Below, in pieces: positions 42,601 to 52,321 of a stretch of 64,000 nt of DNA. The stretch comes from Chitinophaga barathri. Lineage in GTDB: Bacteria; Bacteroidota; Bacteroidia; Chitinophagales; Chitinophagaceae. The notes under the pieces were generated by a model. That model worked only from the letters and a program-made list of their open reading frames with translations, was not told where the DNA came from and did not search any database. Position 1 is the first letter of the stretch; each line of letters begins with the position of its first letter. The stretch is from the NCBI RefSeq assembly GCF_003807585.1, contig NZ_RMBX01000019.1, positions 1-64,000 of the forward strand, written 5' to 3'. Position numbers and translations under genes: made by a program.

Positions 42601-45600
42601 CCAAATTCCCTGCCTGGTCATAATAATATAGCGTGTAATGATATTCGCTGGAAGTATAAGTCACGGAGAACTTCTCCAGCCGCTCAGCCTCCAGCGCTTT
42701 AAGTACATAACCGGACACAAAATCGTTCGTTACCGAATCCACATAATAGTTATACTTCACAGAACCGGCGCTTACAGCGAAATAAGTACTGTCTGTGCAG
42801 TTCGTGATATTTTCCAGTTCAACGGGGAAGAATACCGGCGCTGCATTGCCGCAGAGCATAATGCGGTCGTTCACTGCATAACAGGTATCCAGACCGGGGC
42901 AGTTCATCACCAGCCTGTCCGGCGTGAGCGTTGTTTCTATGATATTCACCATGCTCACCTGCCTGCTGGAAAGCGCCAACGTTTGCTGGAAAGCGATCGT
43001 TTTGCGGATGCCGGAAACAGTGATATCTGTAGAACCCAGCGCGGAAGCCGTATCGCTACAGCCTGAGCGGCCGTCCGCACCGGCGAGCATCAGCAGGGCG
43101 GACTGATCGTTGTATTCACCCGCGCCTGCAAGCGTACCGTCAGGGTCCTGTAAGATTCGGCGCAGGCGGTCCGTGCCGCCGTTGCGGGACTGCTTCGTCC
43201 ATTGTACGGTATTGTCCGCGCGCAGCTTGTGCCAGTACACGTCCTGGTAAGACTGCGCGGCGTAATAGCCGCCGTCCAGTGCAGGAGTTACCGTGAAGGA
43301 CTGCGCATCAAGACTGCCGGGGCTTTCCAGTTTCGTGATATTTGCGATCACGCCTGCGCCCGTAACATCCATCAGCACGCCGTTGCCGTTTGTACTACCG
43401 GCTCCCGTCAGGTTCACCATCGCTACTTTATAACCGGATGATGTTTTGATCAGGTTGCCCGAAATATTATCCCTGCCTTCCAGATCATATTGCCAGAAGC
43501 TCAGCGCCGCACCTGTATTTTTATCGAGCCTCAACACTACCGCGTCGTAGTTGTCGCCGTCCATAATCGAAGATGCCGCGTAAAGCGTATCCACGTTCTC
43601 CAGAAGACTGAGCGATTGTCTCGGTGCAGTAGAACCGGTCTGGTTCATCCATTTCAGCTCACCGTCCGCACTGAACACGCCGGTCACCCAATCCGTGCTC
43701 ACGCCCGTTGCCGTACGAAGACCAGCGAACGCGAAGTGACCGTTCTTCAGCGGGAGGACGTCCGTTCCTTTTCCGCCATGTGTTTCCCCAAAATCAACCA
43801 CACGGTTCCATTCCATATTACCGGAGGAATCCAGCTTAAGCACTGTTATCGCACCCCTGTCGTAACAATAGGAATAAGTACTGCCGGTGATGATGAAACT
43901 ACCATTGGGAGTAACTTTCAGTCTTGTAAACTCATCATCCATTTCAGCCCCGAAAGTTTTGGCCCAGCTGAAGTTTCCGAGACTGTCGGTTTTGATGATG
44001 TAACCGTCTTTCCCACCGCTGCCTCTCACTGTGGTAGAACCGGCAAGGATATAACCATTATCCGCCGTGCGCTGGATGTCATTGATCACATTGCTACCGC
44101 CGTTAGTATACGCGCTCACCAGTTTCCTCGAAGCAGAATCTCCCGCTACGCATACCATTTCGTTATGAATCGGCCCCGGTACATCGCAGCTGTCCATAAA
44201 GCCGATATACTCCCAACCTTGTTTGCCATAACCAAAACGGTTGTTCATGTAACGGGTGAACAGATCATTTTTCGCCAGCTGTAAAGAATCCAGTACGGTA
44301 TAATCCGGCGTCATGTCGGGATATTCTACCAGGTACTGATCGTAAACAAGTTTTACTTCCTCGCAGCTCACGCAGGGAGGCGCCGTGCGGCACTGTATCA
44401 GCACGGGGATCGCGACTGGTGAAGGCAGGTAATGACACTCGGCCATGCCACCGGGAGAACACGCATCCAGCAGGATATTCAGATTAGTTTGTGATACGTT
44501 GGCCTTTCTGGTGCGGTTGATGTAGGCGGCCAGCGTGGTATCTGCTGCTGTAGCCAATTTACCGTATTCCAGGTTCAGGCCTTGCAGCGTGCGGCATTCG
44601 CAGTCCTCAGGTTTGTTGTAGCTGAGCTTGTCGCCGCCGGGAGGCTGTTTGCCATAGGCAAGAGGCATAGTGATCAGCTGCGGGTTGCACTGCAGGGAAT
44701 TAGTGATCCCGTGCTGTGTATTATATTCATTGATAACGTCTTCGAAGCTCCTGTAACGGTAGGTTGAAGAAGGCTTCACAGTGCTCGCGCCGCGGGGATG
44801 ATCACGGTCCGCACCCTGGCGGCACACTTCTTTAAGACGGGGGATGATAATATCTTTGATGTCGGACGCGGGATAGTTGCAAGGCGCCAGTTGCTGTATC
44901 CATGCCGCGATCCATGCGTCGCAGTTATCACTGTACATTTGTTGCTCGCGCTCATTGGCCATTTGCCGCAACGCTTCTTCAGACATGTTTCCGCCAGTGA
45001 TGTTTCCTATGCCGGATTCCGACATCAGGTAGCCGGGGCTTTGAATACGCGGCTCATAATTAAACGCAAGATCCCTCGTGGAAACCGGGCAGCTCGCATC
45101 GTTCACCACTTTGCCAATGATGTTTTTCCTGGCGTTCAGGTACATGCCCCTGAAATGCCTCCAGGCCATATCCCGGTCCGCCGCGCACATGGCTGTGCTG
45201 TCTATCGCGAATTGCGGCCTGCGGTTGTCGAAGAAACACTGATTATCCTTTAGATCGCATTTTACCAGGGCACCGGCTGTACTCCATGCGGAGAACTTTG
45301 CCCACGGCCTGTTCAGCGAATCGTTTAATGCATTGCGGTAAGCGGTGGTTACAGCCAACGGGTCATTTCCATGCGGGAACGGCACCGAATCAAGATTGGT
45401 GGGATTCAGGAAACCAAGCGCTTTCGCTTCGGAATAGGTGTCCGTCGATTCAAATTTCTTTTCCCAGTCCACGCTCTGCCTGAATTTCTCATATTCTGCT
45501 AACCTGCAGTACTCAGGATGAAAACGGAGAAGGTTTTCCGCCCATGATGGGTTGAAAGTGCTTACAAACGATTCAGCAGTCAATTCCTGCGGGATCTTTC

Positions 45601-48088
45601 TCACGCCGGTCAGCGGATCGTTCACCGTATCGCGCCTGCCAGTCTCATCCGTATACAGGATGCCTGGCTGCTGGAAGACCGGAGTAACACCCGCTCCTTC
45701 CGAATAAAAAATGGAATACTTTTTTGCCCGGTCCTCAAGCCTGGCATACTGCCCGGAAGGCGGGGTCATATCCAGCAGCATGAGCTGCCGCAACTTGTCG
45801 ATGATATTGGTCTTATCGCAAAGATCGTCGCAGGCGGCGATGGCGCTGTTATAAGCGGCCTGTGCTTCAGACCTGTAAGCTGCGGTGTCGGCCACGGGAA
45901 TTCCGGATTCACTCATATACCGCGCACGGTAAGTGTTCCAGTCACCGATGCCGTCGAGGCAGGTCTGGCAATCGGGAACGCACGCGGCGGTACGTTGCTC
46001 CACTTTTTCCTGCTCTACCATTTCCTCAAGCGTAGTGCATACGTTGGAGGCCATAAAGACGCTGTCGCGGTAATAGGCAAGCGCTTCCTGGTTAACCGTA
46101 AGGGTTTTGGTGATCTCGTAGCTGCCTCTTTCGAGGTAAAGAGAAAACTCCACGTTGATCGGCCGCGGGGCAGAACAATCCGTTACCAGGCTGTCCGGGT
46201 GGAAATTGCGGATGATGGTATCATACGGTCTTCCGCCGAGATGCAGGTTCTTTACATTATCTGTGATCCTGATGTGAAGGTCGTAGATGCCGCTGTAACA
46301 GATCGTATTGTTGTTACAGTCCTTTTTGGTAAATACAGGTGGAACCAGCTGGTATTTAAACTGGTAAGTGCCCGCTTTGCCTACTGTCTGCGAATGGTGG
46401 CTTTGGATAACGGTTTCCTGCACGATATTCTTTTTCGAGCCGGACAATGAATCTGTGACAACAATCTCTTCTTTGCCAGGCAGATCGTCCAGTTCCGCGC
46501 TTTCCGGTGAGCTCACCAGCGCAGTAGCCACAGTACGGCCCTGCATATCGAGATAACTTACGGACATCTGGCCGTTCGCATCCACCACCGTGTTCTTGAA
46601 ATAATGATACGCAAGTCCCGCTTCAGTACCAAAGATGGCGTCGAGATCTTCCTGCGTGGCGGAATTGTAGTAATATTTTGTTTCGTGGTTGCTTCCCAGT
46701 TTGAAAGTCGGCCCTACACCGCTCTGGCGGGATATGCGGCCGGTATTGTCCTGTGTATATTCTGTTTGCGTAAACGCTCTTCCCTCGCCATCGGGGATAA
46801 ATTGATGGATACCAGAGGATTTCAGCGGGTTGTTATCGGAATAATATTGATTGGCGCCGGAGCTTTTCCCCATTGGCGCAGCGCTGCCGGTTAAATATTC
46901 TTCATCGTCGTTGATAAGATCGTAATGGTCTTTATCATATTCCGCACCGTTGATGTCATTGTTGAAGCGCGGTGTATATTTGATGATCCTGTCCAGCGTT
47001 GGCGCGGGCATCACCTGGATGGTTGAGCGGCCCTGGTAGTCATAAAAATTCTCCGCCACAACGGTGGTGCCGGTAGTATTGTCTTTCGTTACGGTCTGGC
47101 GGCCGCGGAGGCTGCCATCGTAGTACTCAGTGACCACCTTCCGTTTGCCATCTTCCGCAAATACGATGTTCGATTGCCAGTTCAGCCCTGTTTCATGACC
47201 ACCGAATTCGAATTCCCCGGTACCGCCCGCAAACTGCGAACTCCACACCGTTTCAACCCGCTGATCGTTTTCGCGTACCTGCACGGCCCTCACCCTGAAG
47301 AACAGTTTTCCTTTCCCGTCGTACATCAATGGAATGGCATAAGTATTTTCGGCGAGACTTACCCTCGTTGTGTTATTATCAAAAACAAGTGCTGCGTTCA
47401 GCGGCAAACCGAAACGCCCGGAGGCAAGCGTGCTGGAGTCCACATAGGTCCATTCCAGGTCGTAGCCGTCTGCGCCCTGCACCACCGGCCAGTATACCTG
47501 CAATTCATCCGGCTTCGGTTCAGCCGGGGATTGGAACGAGATGGTCTGCACCGCGTCGTCCGTGCAGGAAAGTTTGTACACCGGCTGCACCTCCATTTCA
47601 TTGTCGAGCTGCAATACTTCCAGCATACCGGCGGGCACTGCAATGTCCAGCACCTTTACTTTCACCTTCTGAGCGCTGTTGAAAACGAAGCTGCTACGCA
47701 TCGTATACGGGTGCGCGGTATCGTAGTTGATCACCAGCGACTGGTCAACGGAATCGTATACACTGCCGCGGCCGTGATAATACACTCTTATGGAAGCGGT
47801 GGCCTGGAAATTATCCGGTAGATATTTGTTCGAATATTCATTGATCCGGAACGTAACGATGTTCCTTACCTTGTAAGGCGTATCCAGCTTTCCTGCCAGC
47901 GCAGGGTTATAAAACGCACTGTCGGACACTTCAAGGACGGAATCCTTTGCCAGCTGGCTATAAGCGCCGTCCAGCGTTTTCTTCAGCACAATACTTTTCC
48001 GGTTCTGGGCCGAAGCCGAAGAAGCGGTCAGTAACAAACAGACCAACAGGGTAATGATACCGGGGTATTTATGTAAGAACAATTTCAT
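39641..48088 (-). CDS. Giant secreted Rhs/YD-repeat protein
   Basis: The 2815-residue protein has a signal peptide (about 1-27, ending SSASAQ). Residues about 290-560 resemble the N-terminal region of Bacteroidota Rhs proteins (DGSLRGRQTVTKDN, YDYQGRSTIQVMP). A cysteine-rich helical part follows (about 590-1300, CVPDCQTCLDGIGDW). Residues about 1330-1670 form a WD40/PQQ-like propeller (DNGYILAGST, GSFIITGSTYS, DGGYYAAQSYQ). YD repeats run from about 1815 (YYYDQAGNLVKTVPP). The Rhs core ends near 2560 (RIGRFLSVDP...AGNKPIWAVDLDG). The last 255 residues after the core are unique and Pro/Thr-rich at the end. By analogy the core cages and delivers a C-terminal toxin. It precedes the 65-residue gene and follows the 246-residue gene by 12 bp. 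Confidence 0.9.
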   Translation of the reverse strand: MKLFLHKYPGIITLLVCLLLTASSASAQNRKSIVLKKTLDGAYSQLAKDSVLEVSDSAFYNPALAGKLDTPYKVRNIVTFRINEYSNKYLPDNFQATASIRVYYHGRGSVYDSVDQSLVINYDTAHPYTMRSSFVFNSAQKVKVKVLDIAVPAGMLEVLQLDNEMEVQPVYKLSCTDDAVQTISFQSPAEPKPDELQVYWPVVQGADGYDLEWTYVDSSTLASGRFGLPLNAALVFDNNTTRVSLAENTYAIPLMYDGKGKLFFRVRAVQVRENDQRVETVWSSQFAGGTGEFEFGGHETGLNWQSNIVFAEDGKRKVVTEYYDGSLRGRQTVTKDNTTGTTVVAENFYDYQGRSTIQVMPAPTLDRIIKYTPRFNNDINGAEYDKDHYDLINDDEEYLTGSAAPMGKSSGANQYYSDNNPLKSSGIHQFIPDGEGRAFTQTEYTQDNTGRISRQSGVGPTFKLGSNHETKYYYNSATQEDLDAIFGTEAGLAYHYFKNTVVDANGQMSVSYLDMQGRTVATALVSSPESAELDDLPGKEEIVVTDSLSGSKKNIVQETVIQSHHSQTVGKAGTYQFKYQLVPPVFTKKDCNNNTICYSGIYDLHIRITDNVKNLHLGGRPYDTIIRNFHPDSLVTDCSAPRPINVEFSLYLERGSYEITKTLTVNQEALAYYRDSVFMASNVCTTLEEMVEQEKVEQRTAACVPDCQTCLDGIGDWNTYRARYMSESGIPVADTAAYRSEAQAAYNSAIAACDDLCDKTNIIDKLRQLMLLDMTPPSGQYARLEDRAKKYSIFYSEGAGVTPVFQQPGILYTDETGRRDTVNDPLTGVRKIPQELTAESFVSTFNPSWAENLLRFHPEYCRLAEYEKFRQSVDWEKKFESTDTYSEAKALGFLNPTNLDSVPFPHGNDPLAVTTAYRNALNDSLNRPWAKFSAWSTAGALVKCDLKDNQCFFDNRRPQFAIDSTAMCAADRDMAWRHFRGMYLNARKNIIGKVVNDASCPVSTRDLAFNYEPRIQSPGYLMSESGIGNITGGNMSEEALRQMANEREQQMYSDNCDAWIAAWIQQLAPCNYPASDIKDIIIPRLKEVCRQGADRDHPRGASTVKPSSTYRYRSFEDVINEYNTQHGITNSLQCNPQLITMPLAYGKQPPGGDKLSYNKPEDCECRTLQGLNLEYGKLATAADTTLAAYINRTRKANVSQTNLNILLDACSPGGMAECHYLPSPVAIPVLIQCRTAPPCVSCEEVKLVYDQYLVEYPDMTPDYTVLDSLQLAKNDLFTRYMNNRFGYGKQGWEYIGFMDSCDVPGPIHNEMVCVAGDSASRKLVSAYTNGGSNVINDIQRTADNGYILAGSTTVRGSGGKDGYIIKTDSLGNFSWAKTFGAEMDDEFTRLKVTPNGSFIITGSTYSYCYDRGAITVLKLDSSGNMEWNRVVDFGETHGGKGTDVLPLKNGHFAFAGLRTATGVSTDWVTGVFSADGELKWMNQTGSTAPRQSLSLLENVDTLYAASSIMDGDNYDAVVLRLDKNTGAALSFWQYDLEGRDNISGNLIKTSSGYKVAMVNLTGAGSTNGNGVLMDVTGAGVIANITKLESPGSLDAQSFTVTPALDGGYYAAQSYQDVYWHKLRADNTVQWTKQSRNGGTDRLRRILQDPDGTLAGAGEYNDQSALLMLAGADGRSGCSDTASALGSTDITVSGIRKTIAFQQTLALSSRQVSMVNIIETTLTPDRLVMNCPGLDTCYAVNDRIMLCGNAAPVFFPVELENITNCTDSTYFAVSAGSVKYNYYVDSVTNDFVSGYVLKALEAERLEKFSVTYTSSEYHYTLYYYDQAGNLVKTVPPAGVVKRRERSWLDSVAVARRAGERLVPPHGMVTQYRYNTLNKLVAQKTPDAGIHHFWYDRLGRIAASQNAEQVLTNKYSYTLYDGIGRITEGGELTSGNPMTEAISRSVGELGTWLTDAGSSKTYITRTVYDLPHTPFAGLALDQVNLRNRVSWAAVYDNASELAAGDRASGSFYSYDILGNVNTLVQDYNSRTTSDVSNRFKKITYEYDLVSGKVNQVNYQPGQVDAFYHRYSYDAENRLVNTETSRDSVYWENEAYYQYFKHGHLARTVMGQQQVQGLDYTYSLQGWLKGVNATALTPDFDMGQDGKAGGITARDAVGFALNYYGIGDYQSVNSLKQPFAQFSGFKPLYNGNISAMSVNNPKAGEALLYGYSYDVLNRITRLDAAKGLTPVTNTWNPIAVSDFAERITYDPNGNILRYIRNGNQTWANMPLEMDKLHYHYLSGTNRLGYITDSVPSNAYDEDIDEQLPSNYSYDQVGNLTQDQHEGITVEWLPMGKIKKVLKGDTLSITYRYDVAGNRISKLVNGVETRYIRDASGNVMSIYVEEDNNYNNGKLTQREVHLYGSNRIGLSEYSTNVEDGSMGGTIVLPNLGTGINSNFRRREKIFELSNHLGNVLATVRDSKAAVDNGAGVIDYYVADVLSAQDYYPFGMQMVGRSFSSGKYRYGFNGKENDNEIKGEGNQQDYGMRIYDPRIGRFLSVDPLTKSFPFYSPYQFAGNKPIWAVDLDGGEDKWYMRVWNSGPNQLYSLSYDIVEGNISSFVLFGSGVVMPIVNQAHVIWKEGPHPGGAYDPNNNLKWAVPYKFKFKGVGMELISQEHLMYGKITLDEGKEVIGASVDVFLTGSPKVLMPFSISNKLLRKVADESADAMVKEIIIPDAISGAIETIQLPPITPVGGEGGTVPNQTEAAPTVQQPGVLVKPLSGPAPNEVVPKRDITRLDLFPWMTNDEGQKGNQSNSQTGVQNSRSPHAAHARRQRERGN

Positions 48089-48100
48089 AGGTTATCGGGA

Positions 48101-48841
48101 CTATAAATTGGTCGATGCTTTAAAAATTGTATAATCGCTGTAAGCCGGGGTCGTTTTTATTTCGTCCCCTTCCCTGTAAAAAAAACTATGTTCATCAAAC
48201 CTCACGGTATCTCCGTCAGGTTTCCTGTATTTTTCAAAATACACGGTCACAACGGCGTATTCGCCAAACCCCTCTTCGGAAGAAAGCTCTCCCAGCCCAC
48301 CTTTAATCATTTCCGTCCTGATGACATACCTGATGGATTTTACGTATCCTTTCTCCAGGTCTGTTTCCATTTCGATCTTTTTGCACGGCGCCTGCTCATC
48401 GAAGCTCATCAGCAGTTTTTTGGCATCCGGCAATATTTCGGTACTGAACGATTTCACGCTCCCCTGGCTGATCATCGCCCGAACCTGCTGGAAAGGATCT
48501 ACCGGTGCCATGGGAAACGCTTTGGAGAGATACATCAGTTTATCATCCCGGAACATGACGATCACATAACGGCTGTTGCTGACGCAAAGCACATTGGCCA
48601 TTTCGTAGCGGCTGCCGGCTTTTGTAACTTCCATGTTTCCTTTTAAGGAATCAAGAACAGCCTGCGGCCGGTTTTCGTCCGCATAGGTATACCGCATGTC
48701 CACCGCCAGCTCCTTGTCCCGGAACATTGCCTGCACCTGTTTTATCTCGTTGAAAAGCCTGACGGTATCTATCGCCTGGGCACTGAGGCCCTGCGCGGAA
48801 AAGATCATCCAAATGGTTATTGCCGTTATCCTGTACATCAT
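48101..48841 (-). CDS. Exported LolA-sized protein, unknown
   Basis: The 246-residue protein begins with a signal peptide (about 1-21, ending GLSAQ). The rest is a run of beta strands with charged edges and a few helices, about the size and pattern of LolA/LolB-type half-barrel carriers (VDMRYTYADENRP, LEKGYVKSIRYVIRTEM). This similarity is by eye only. Its ATG directly abuts the stop codon of the 1156-residue gene, so the two are translationally coupled, and the Rhs gene follows after 12 bp. A role as periplasmic chaperone or carrier of the Rhs protein is an attractive but untested idea. Confidence 0.72.
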   Translation of the reverse strand: MMYRITAITIWMIFSAQGLSAQAIDTVRLFNEIKQVQAMFRDKELAVDMRYTYADENRPQAVLDSLKGNMEVTKAGSRYEMANVLCVSNSRYVIVMFRDDKLMYLSKAFPMAPVDPFQQVRAMISQGSVKSFSTEILPDAKKLLMSFDEQAPCKKIEMETDLEKGYVKSIRYVIRTEMIKGGLGELSSEEGFGEYAVVTVYFEKYRKPDGDTVRFDEHSFFYREGDEIKTTPAYSDYTIFKASTNL

Positions 48842-51800
48842 TTATTCTTTTACGAGTGCGCTCCTGGTTTCTTTGATCGTTTTAATACCTCTTTCCGTTT
48901 CTTTCTTTACGCGTATCAATACGCCGTCGTCATCGTATTCGAAGAAAGTTGCGTAATTGTTCTCATCCAGTTCTGCCATCATCCGCAGCGTCATGGGATC
49001 GTAAACGTACGATTTCATGTTAGCGTTGTAGGGATGCAGCCTGATATCGTCGATGTATAAATCGGAAGTGCCATTGGCGATGAACAGCACTGAAAGCTGC
49101 GTGCTGCCCTGGGGCACATCGGCGGCGTATTCGTAACGTTGCCATCCTTCGATGATGTTCCCGGAAGGGAGGATGGTATGAATGAAGGTTTCCTCTCCTT
49201 TTTTAACGACGAGCTTCACCACATTTTGCGTATATCCGTTACAATTACAATCCGCCTGTTCTTTCACCCAGGCACTGAAGAGCACCTTTTTGCCCGCCAG
49301 TGGAGAGAAAGGCGGCAATAGAACCGTCGAATCGGCCTTGATGGCTTTTAATACGAGGCCCGGCAAAGTACATACAGCCGCGCCTGTCTGGAACACAGGT
49401 TTTGAAGCCTCACCTGCCACATCGGTCACGGTGTGGCTGGTGAACATCGTATCGCCAGCGGCTATCCGGATGGAATACCTGCCGGTATGGCGTTGCGTGG
49501 AATCGATCATGCCAAGGAAACTGCTGAAATCGAAACGGCGGCCGGTATAACAGCCTGTTTCGCAGATGTTGGACGACAAATCATAATCCTCAAATCCTTC
49601 GAATGCAGCTTCGCGGTACCGGCTGTTCTGCACGGCTGCAACCGCCAGCGCATCTTCAAACCCGTATATCGCCGTATTGTACCTGCCGAGCGGATCCTTG
49701 TTTTCCAGCTCAAAACCTTTTTTATTAAAGAGCGTGGATTCTGCCGTCCATACCCAGCGGGTTGTATCCTGGCTGGCTTTCCAGCCATGCTGTTGTTTTT
49801 GCCAGAAGGTGATGAAGTCTGCGTAAGTACCGTCCGTCCTGGTATTGGTCTGCTGGTTGGGATCGGATTCTTTGCGGGCGCCATAATAGGAGTACGCCCG
49901 GAATGCCCGCCAGTTGCCCAGCAGACCCGCGGTGTAGGGGTTTACGCTGGTGTCGGTAACGGCGCTGTAGCAGATCCTTTCAAAATCCGCAAGGTCCAGC
50001 GTTACCTGCCCCCTGATGGTATCCTGGCAGATGTCCGCGCTGATAGCCACGTGATAGACCCCACGGTCCTGCGGCCCAAGATTGCGGATGATCGGGGCTT
50101 TTAAAGTATCGGTGGAACCATCCGGGAAAGTCCATCTGTATTTGATGGCGGTGGAAGGCAGTTGCAGTACGTTCAGTTTCGCGATGTCTCCCACACAATA
50201 TGCCTCTTTATCCAGCAGGGCCAGTTGCGCGGTGGCATAATCCAGTATCCGCACGGTCTGCACGATGGATGCGCCGCATCCGTCTATGATCTTCACATCA
50301 TAATTCTGGTTCACCATCAGTGAGTACGATGATCCGGAATTAAATCTGCCGACGTAGTTGGAATCGAGGTAAGGACCTGTAAAACCATTACCCGCGGCTG
50401 CGAGTTTAAACTGATAGCTGGCTCCCGGCTGAAGGATGCCGTTTATTGCGCGCACCACGATGCTGCCGCTGTTGGGCGCCCCCTGCGGGCAGATATACCC
50501 TGCTGTGAGATTGGGATCGATGGCAAGAGGCTTTGGTGTATAATTGATGAATTTTATATTTTCAGTACGTCCAAACACCTCGTAATAATCCGGGACATAC
50601 GGGTAAGCCGAAATACCGATACGGTATTCGCCGGGGCTCTGAAGCAACAGGGGACCCTGCTGAACGTAAACCGGGTTCCATACTACGCCGGAGGGGTCTC
50701 TTACTATTGCATAGTAGGTCGGTTTTGGCTGACCATTTAGTGTGACATTTTTCGTAATATTCAATATTTTTCCATTACAGCTGTCTTTCTCAGCAATGCT
50801 CCAATCGTACTTGTATACATCCGATTCTTTTACTTCGGTGGTAATATATTGAGATCCGCATCTATCAGTCACCTTCCATGTATAGACACCCGGCTTGAAG
50901 AACTGCTGGTTGTCTGTTACAGCATACTCATAAACACTCCCTCCGTCTGTCGGAAGTACCACCTTTAACCGGTGAGTGGCGGGCGATACCAGTTCGATAA
51001 TGCTGCCAGCGGCCCAAACCTGGCCAGGTTTGATCGTTATCCGGATATTGGCCGATCTGTCCAGTCCGTAAATTCCCTGACCGGGATTTACCGTTGCAGT
51101 ATATTTATCATTGTCCGTATCTGGCGCTATCATGTAATTCGTAGCGGAATACAATACCGCGCTGTCCGCCGACAAGATGGATATATCATAACTTCCATAG
51201 GGGAAACCATGCTGGGTCCAGTCGTTGGCATCGTACAAGGTAATATCCCAATGCTGCTCCGTTTGCCGGTTCTTCACTTTTACCGATATAGGCAGGCAAA
51301 TGGTTGACCTGCTGCCAAAGCTGCCGTCGAGCCCAAAGTCTACACTACAATTCTTCACAATAAACACAGAACCCGATGGCGTGAACACTGTATGAGGCAG
51401 TATGGTCACTTCGCCGCAGGGCGATTTGATGTAATAATTGATCGTCTGGCCATAAATATCTTTCATGGTCTGGCCAGCAGGCAAATTTAGCCACGGCCTG
51501 GTCCCCATTACGGACACGTACTCGGCTGGTTCATTGCCAGGCCATGCCACACCGAACTTAAACCCTGAATTTGCATTGACATAAGGATAAAACGGTGACG
51601 TGGGATGGATGGATGGCGGCGCCATGCTCAGCTTGTTACAATCAGCCTGTATGAGGTCAAGAAAACCAATGCCCATTTCGCTGACCGTGGGCGTTGGTAA
51701 TTCCCCGATGGTAACGGATTGCGGCGAAGCGGACGAGCCACAGGAATCCGACAGGATGAAAGTATAGTTACCTGTGGGAAGACTGTCCACCACCAACTCG

Positions 51801-52312
51801 CTGGCCTGGGTATAGAATATTTTTTCACCCTGGTATGCCGCCGGCCACCCGGTGATGGATACCCGGTACCGTTTCCTCCCGTTGAAAAAGCTCATCTTCG
51901 CCTGGCCTGTATTACAATTTCTGAATGCATTCCTCAACCCGACGCCGTTGGCTGAAAAGGCCACATAGTTTCCCGGAACGGTCACTATTATGGTGCTGGA
52001 GTCCAGCTGGCTGTTACAAACACCTTTCGCCATCAGTTCGTAGGTTCCCGCAGGAAGGTTCTCGAACGAGGGATTGCCTACCTCCGGGTATTCCAGCCCG
52101 TCTGCTGATTTCAGCTTGTAAAGCAGGTTGGTTACATTGTTTTTGTCCGGCCCCGTAAGCGAAGCCGTTATCTTTCCGCTGGCCGCACAACGCGATGAAT
52201 CAACAACCGCCTGCACCGACCAGTTGCATTGGGCCTCAGCTGTTTCCGCAACAGCCATCCAGCCAAACGCCATTATTACCGTGAGAAGTATTTTTCCTGT
52301 TAATGTCCGCAT
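48842..52312 (-). CDS. Large secreted adhesin-like protein
   Basis: The 1156-residue protein has a signal peptide (about 1-28, ending AEAQC). Residues 30-780 are consecutive Ig-like/SprB-like strands with paired cysteines, each unit close to 90 residues (SSRCAASGKITASL, DSCGSSASPQSVTIGE, VTDRCGSQYITTEV). Residues about 980-1096 form a jelly-roll carbohydrate-binding-like domain (VLFSAWVKEQADCNCNG, SDLYIDDIRLHPY). The final 60 residues revert to a single Rhs-like YD unit (YVYDPMTLRMMAELDENN, FFEYDDDGVLIRVKKE). No catalytic site is seen. It lies between the small lipocalin-like gene (9 bp) and the 246-residue gene (0 bp). Confidence 0.82.
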   Translation of the reverse strand: MRTLTGKILLTVIMAFGWMAVAETAEAQCNWSVQAVVDSSRCAASGKITASLTGPDKNNVTNLLYKLKSADGLEYPEVGNPSFENLPAGTYELMAKGVCNSQLDSSTIIVTVPGNYVAFSANGVGLRNAFRNCNTGQAKMSFFNGRKRYRVSITGWPAAYQGEKIFYTQASELVVDSLPTGNYTFILSDSCGSSASPQSVTIGELPTPTVSEMGIGFLDLIQADCNKLSMAPPSIHPTSPFYPYVNANSGFKFGVAWPGNEPAEYVSVMGTRPWLNLPAGQTMKDIYGQTINYYIKSPCGEVTILPHTVFTPSGSVFIVKNCSVDFGLDGSFGSRSTICLPISVKVKNRQTEQHWDITLYDANDWTQHGFPYGSYDISILSADSAVLYSATNYMIAPDTDNDKYTATVNPGQGIYGLDRSANIRITIKPGQVWAAGSIIELVSPATHRLKVVLPTDGGSVYEYAVTDNQQFFKPGVYTWKVTDRCGSQYITTEVKESDVYKYDWSIAEKDSCNGKILNITKNVTLNGQPKPTYYAIVRDPSGVVWNPVYVQQGPLLLQSPGEYRIGISAYPYVPDYYEVFGRTENIKFINYTPKPLAIDPNLTAGYICPQGAPNSGSIVVRAINGILQPGASYQFKLAAAGNGFTGPYLDSNYVGRFNSGSSYSLMVNQNYDVKIIDGCGASIVQTVRILDYATAQLALLDKEAYCVGDIAKLNVLQLPSTAIKYRWTFPDGSTDTLKAPIIRNLGPQDRGVYHVAISADICQDTIRGQVTLDLADFERICYSAVTDTSVNPYTAGLLGNWRAFRAYSYYGARKESDPNQQTNTRTDGTYADFITFWQKQQHGWKASQDTTRWVWTAESTLFNKKGFELENKDPLGRYNTAIYGFEDALAVAAVQNSRYREAAFEGFEDYDLSSNICETGCYTGRRFDFSSFLGMIDSTQRHTGRYSIRIAAGDTMFTSHTVTDVAGEASKPVFQTGAAVCTLPGLVLKAIKADSTVLLPPFSPLAGKKVLFSAWVKEQADCNCNGYTQNVVKLVVKKGEETFIHTILPSGNIIEGWQRYEYAADVPQGSTQLSVLFIANGTSDLYIDDIRLHPYNANMKSYVYDPMTLRMMAELDENNYATFFEYDDDGVLIRVKKETERGIKTIKETRSALVKE

Positions 52313-52321
52313 TGCAATCGG

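Noticed and set aside
43490..44284. Plus-strand frame of 264 codons inside the Rhs gene
   Set aside because: It is a shadow of a long gene whose minus-strand frame gives clear propeller motifs.
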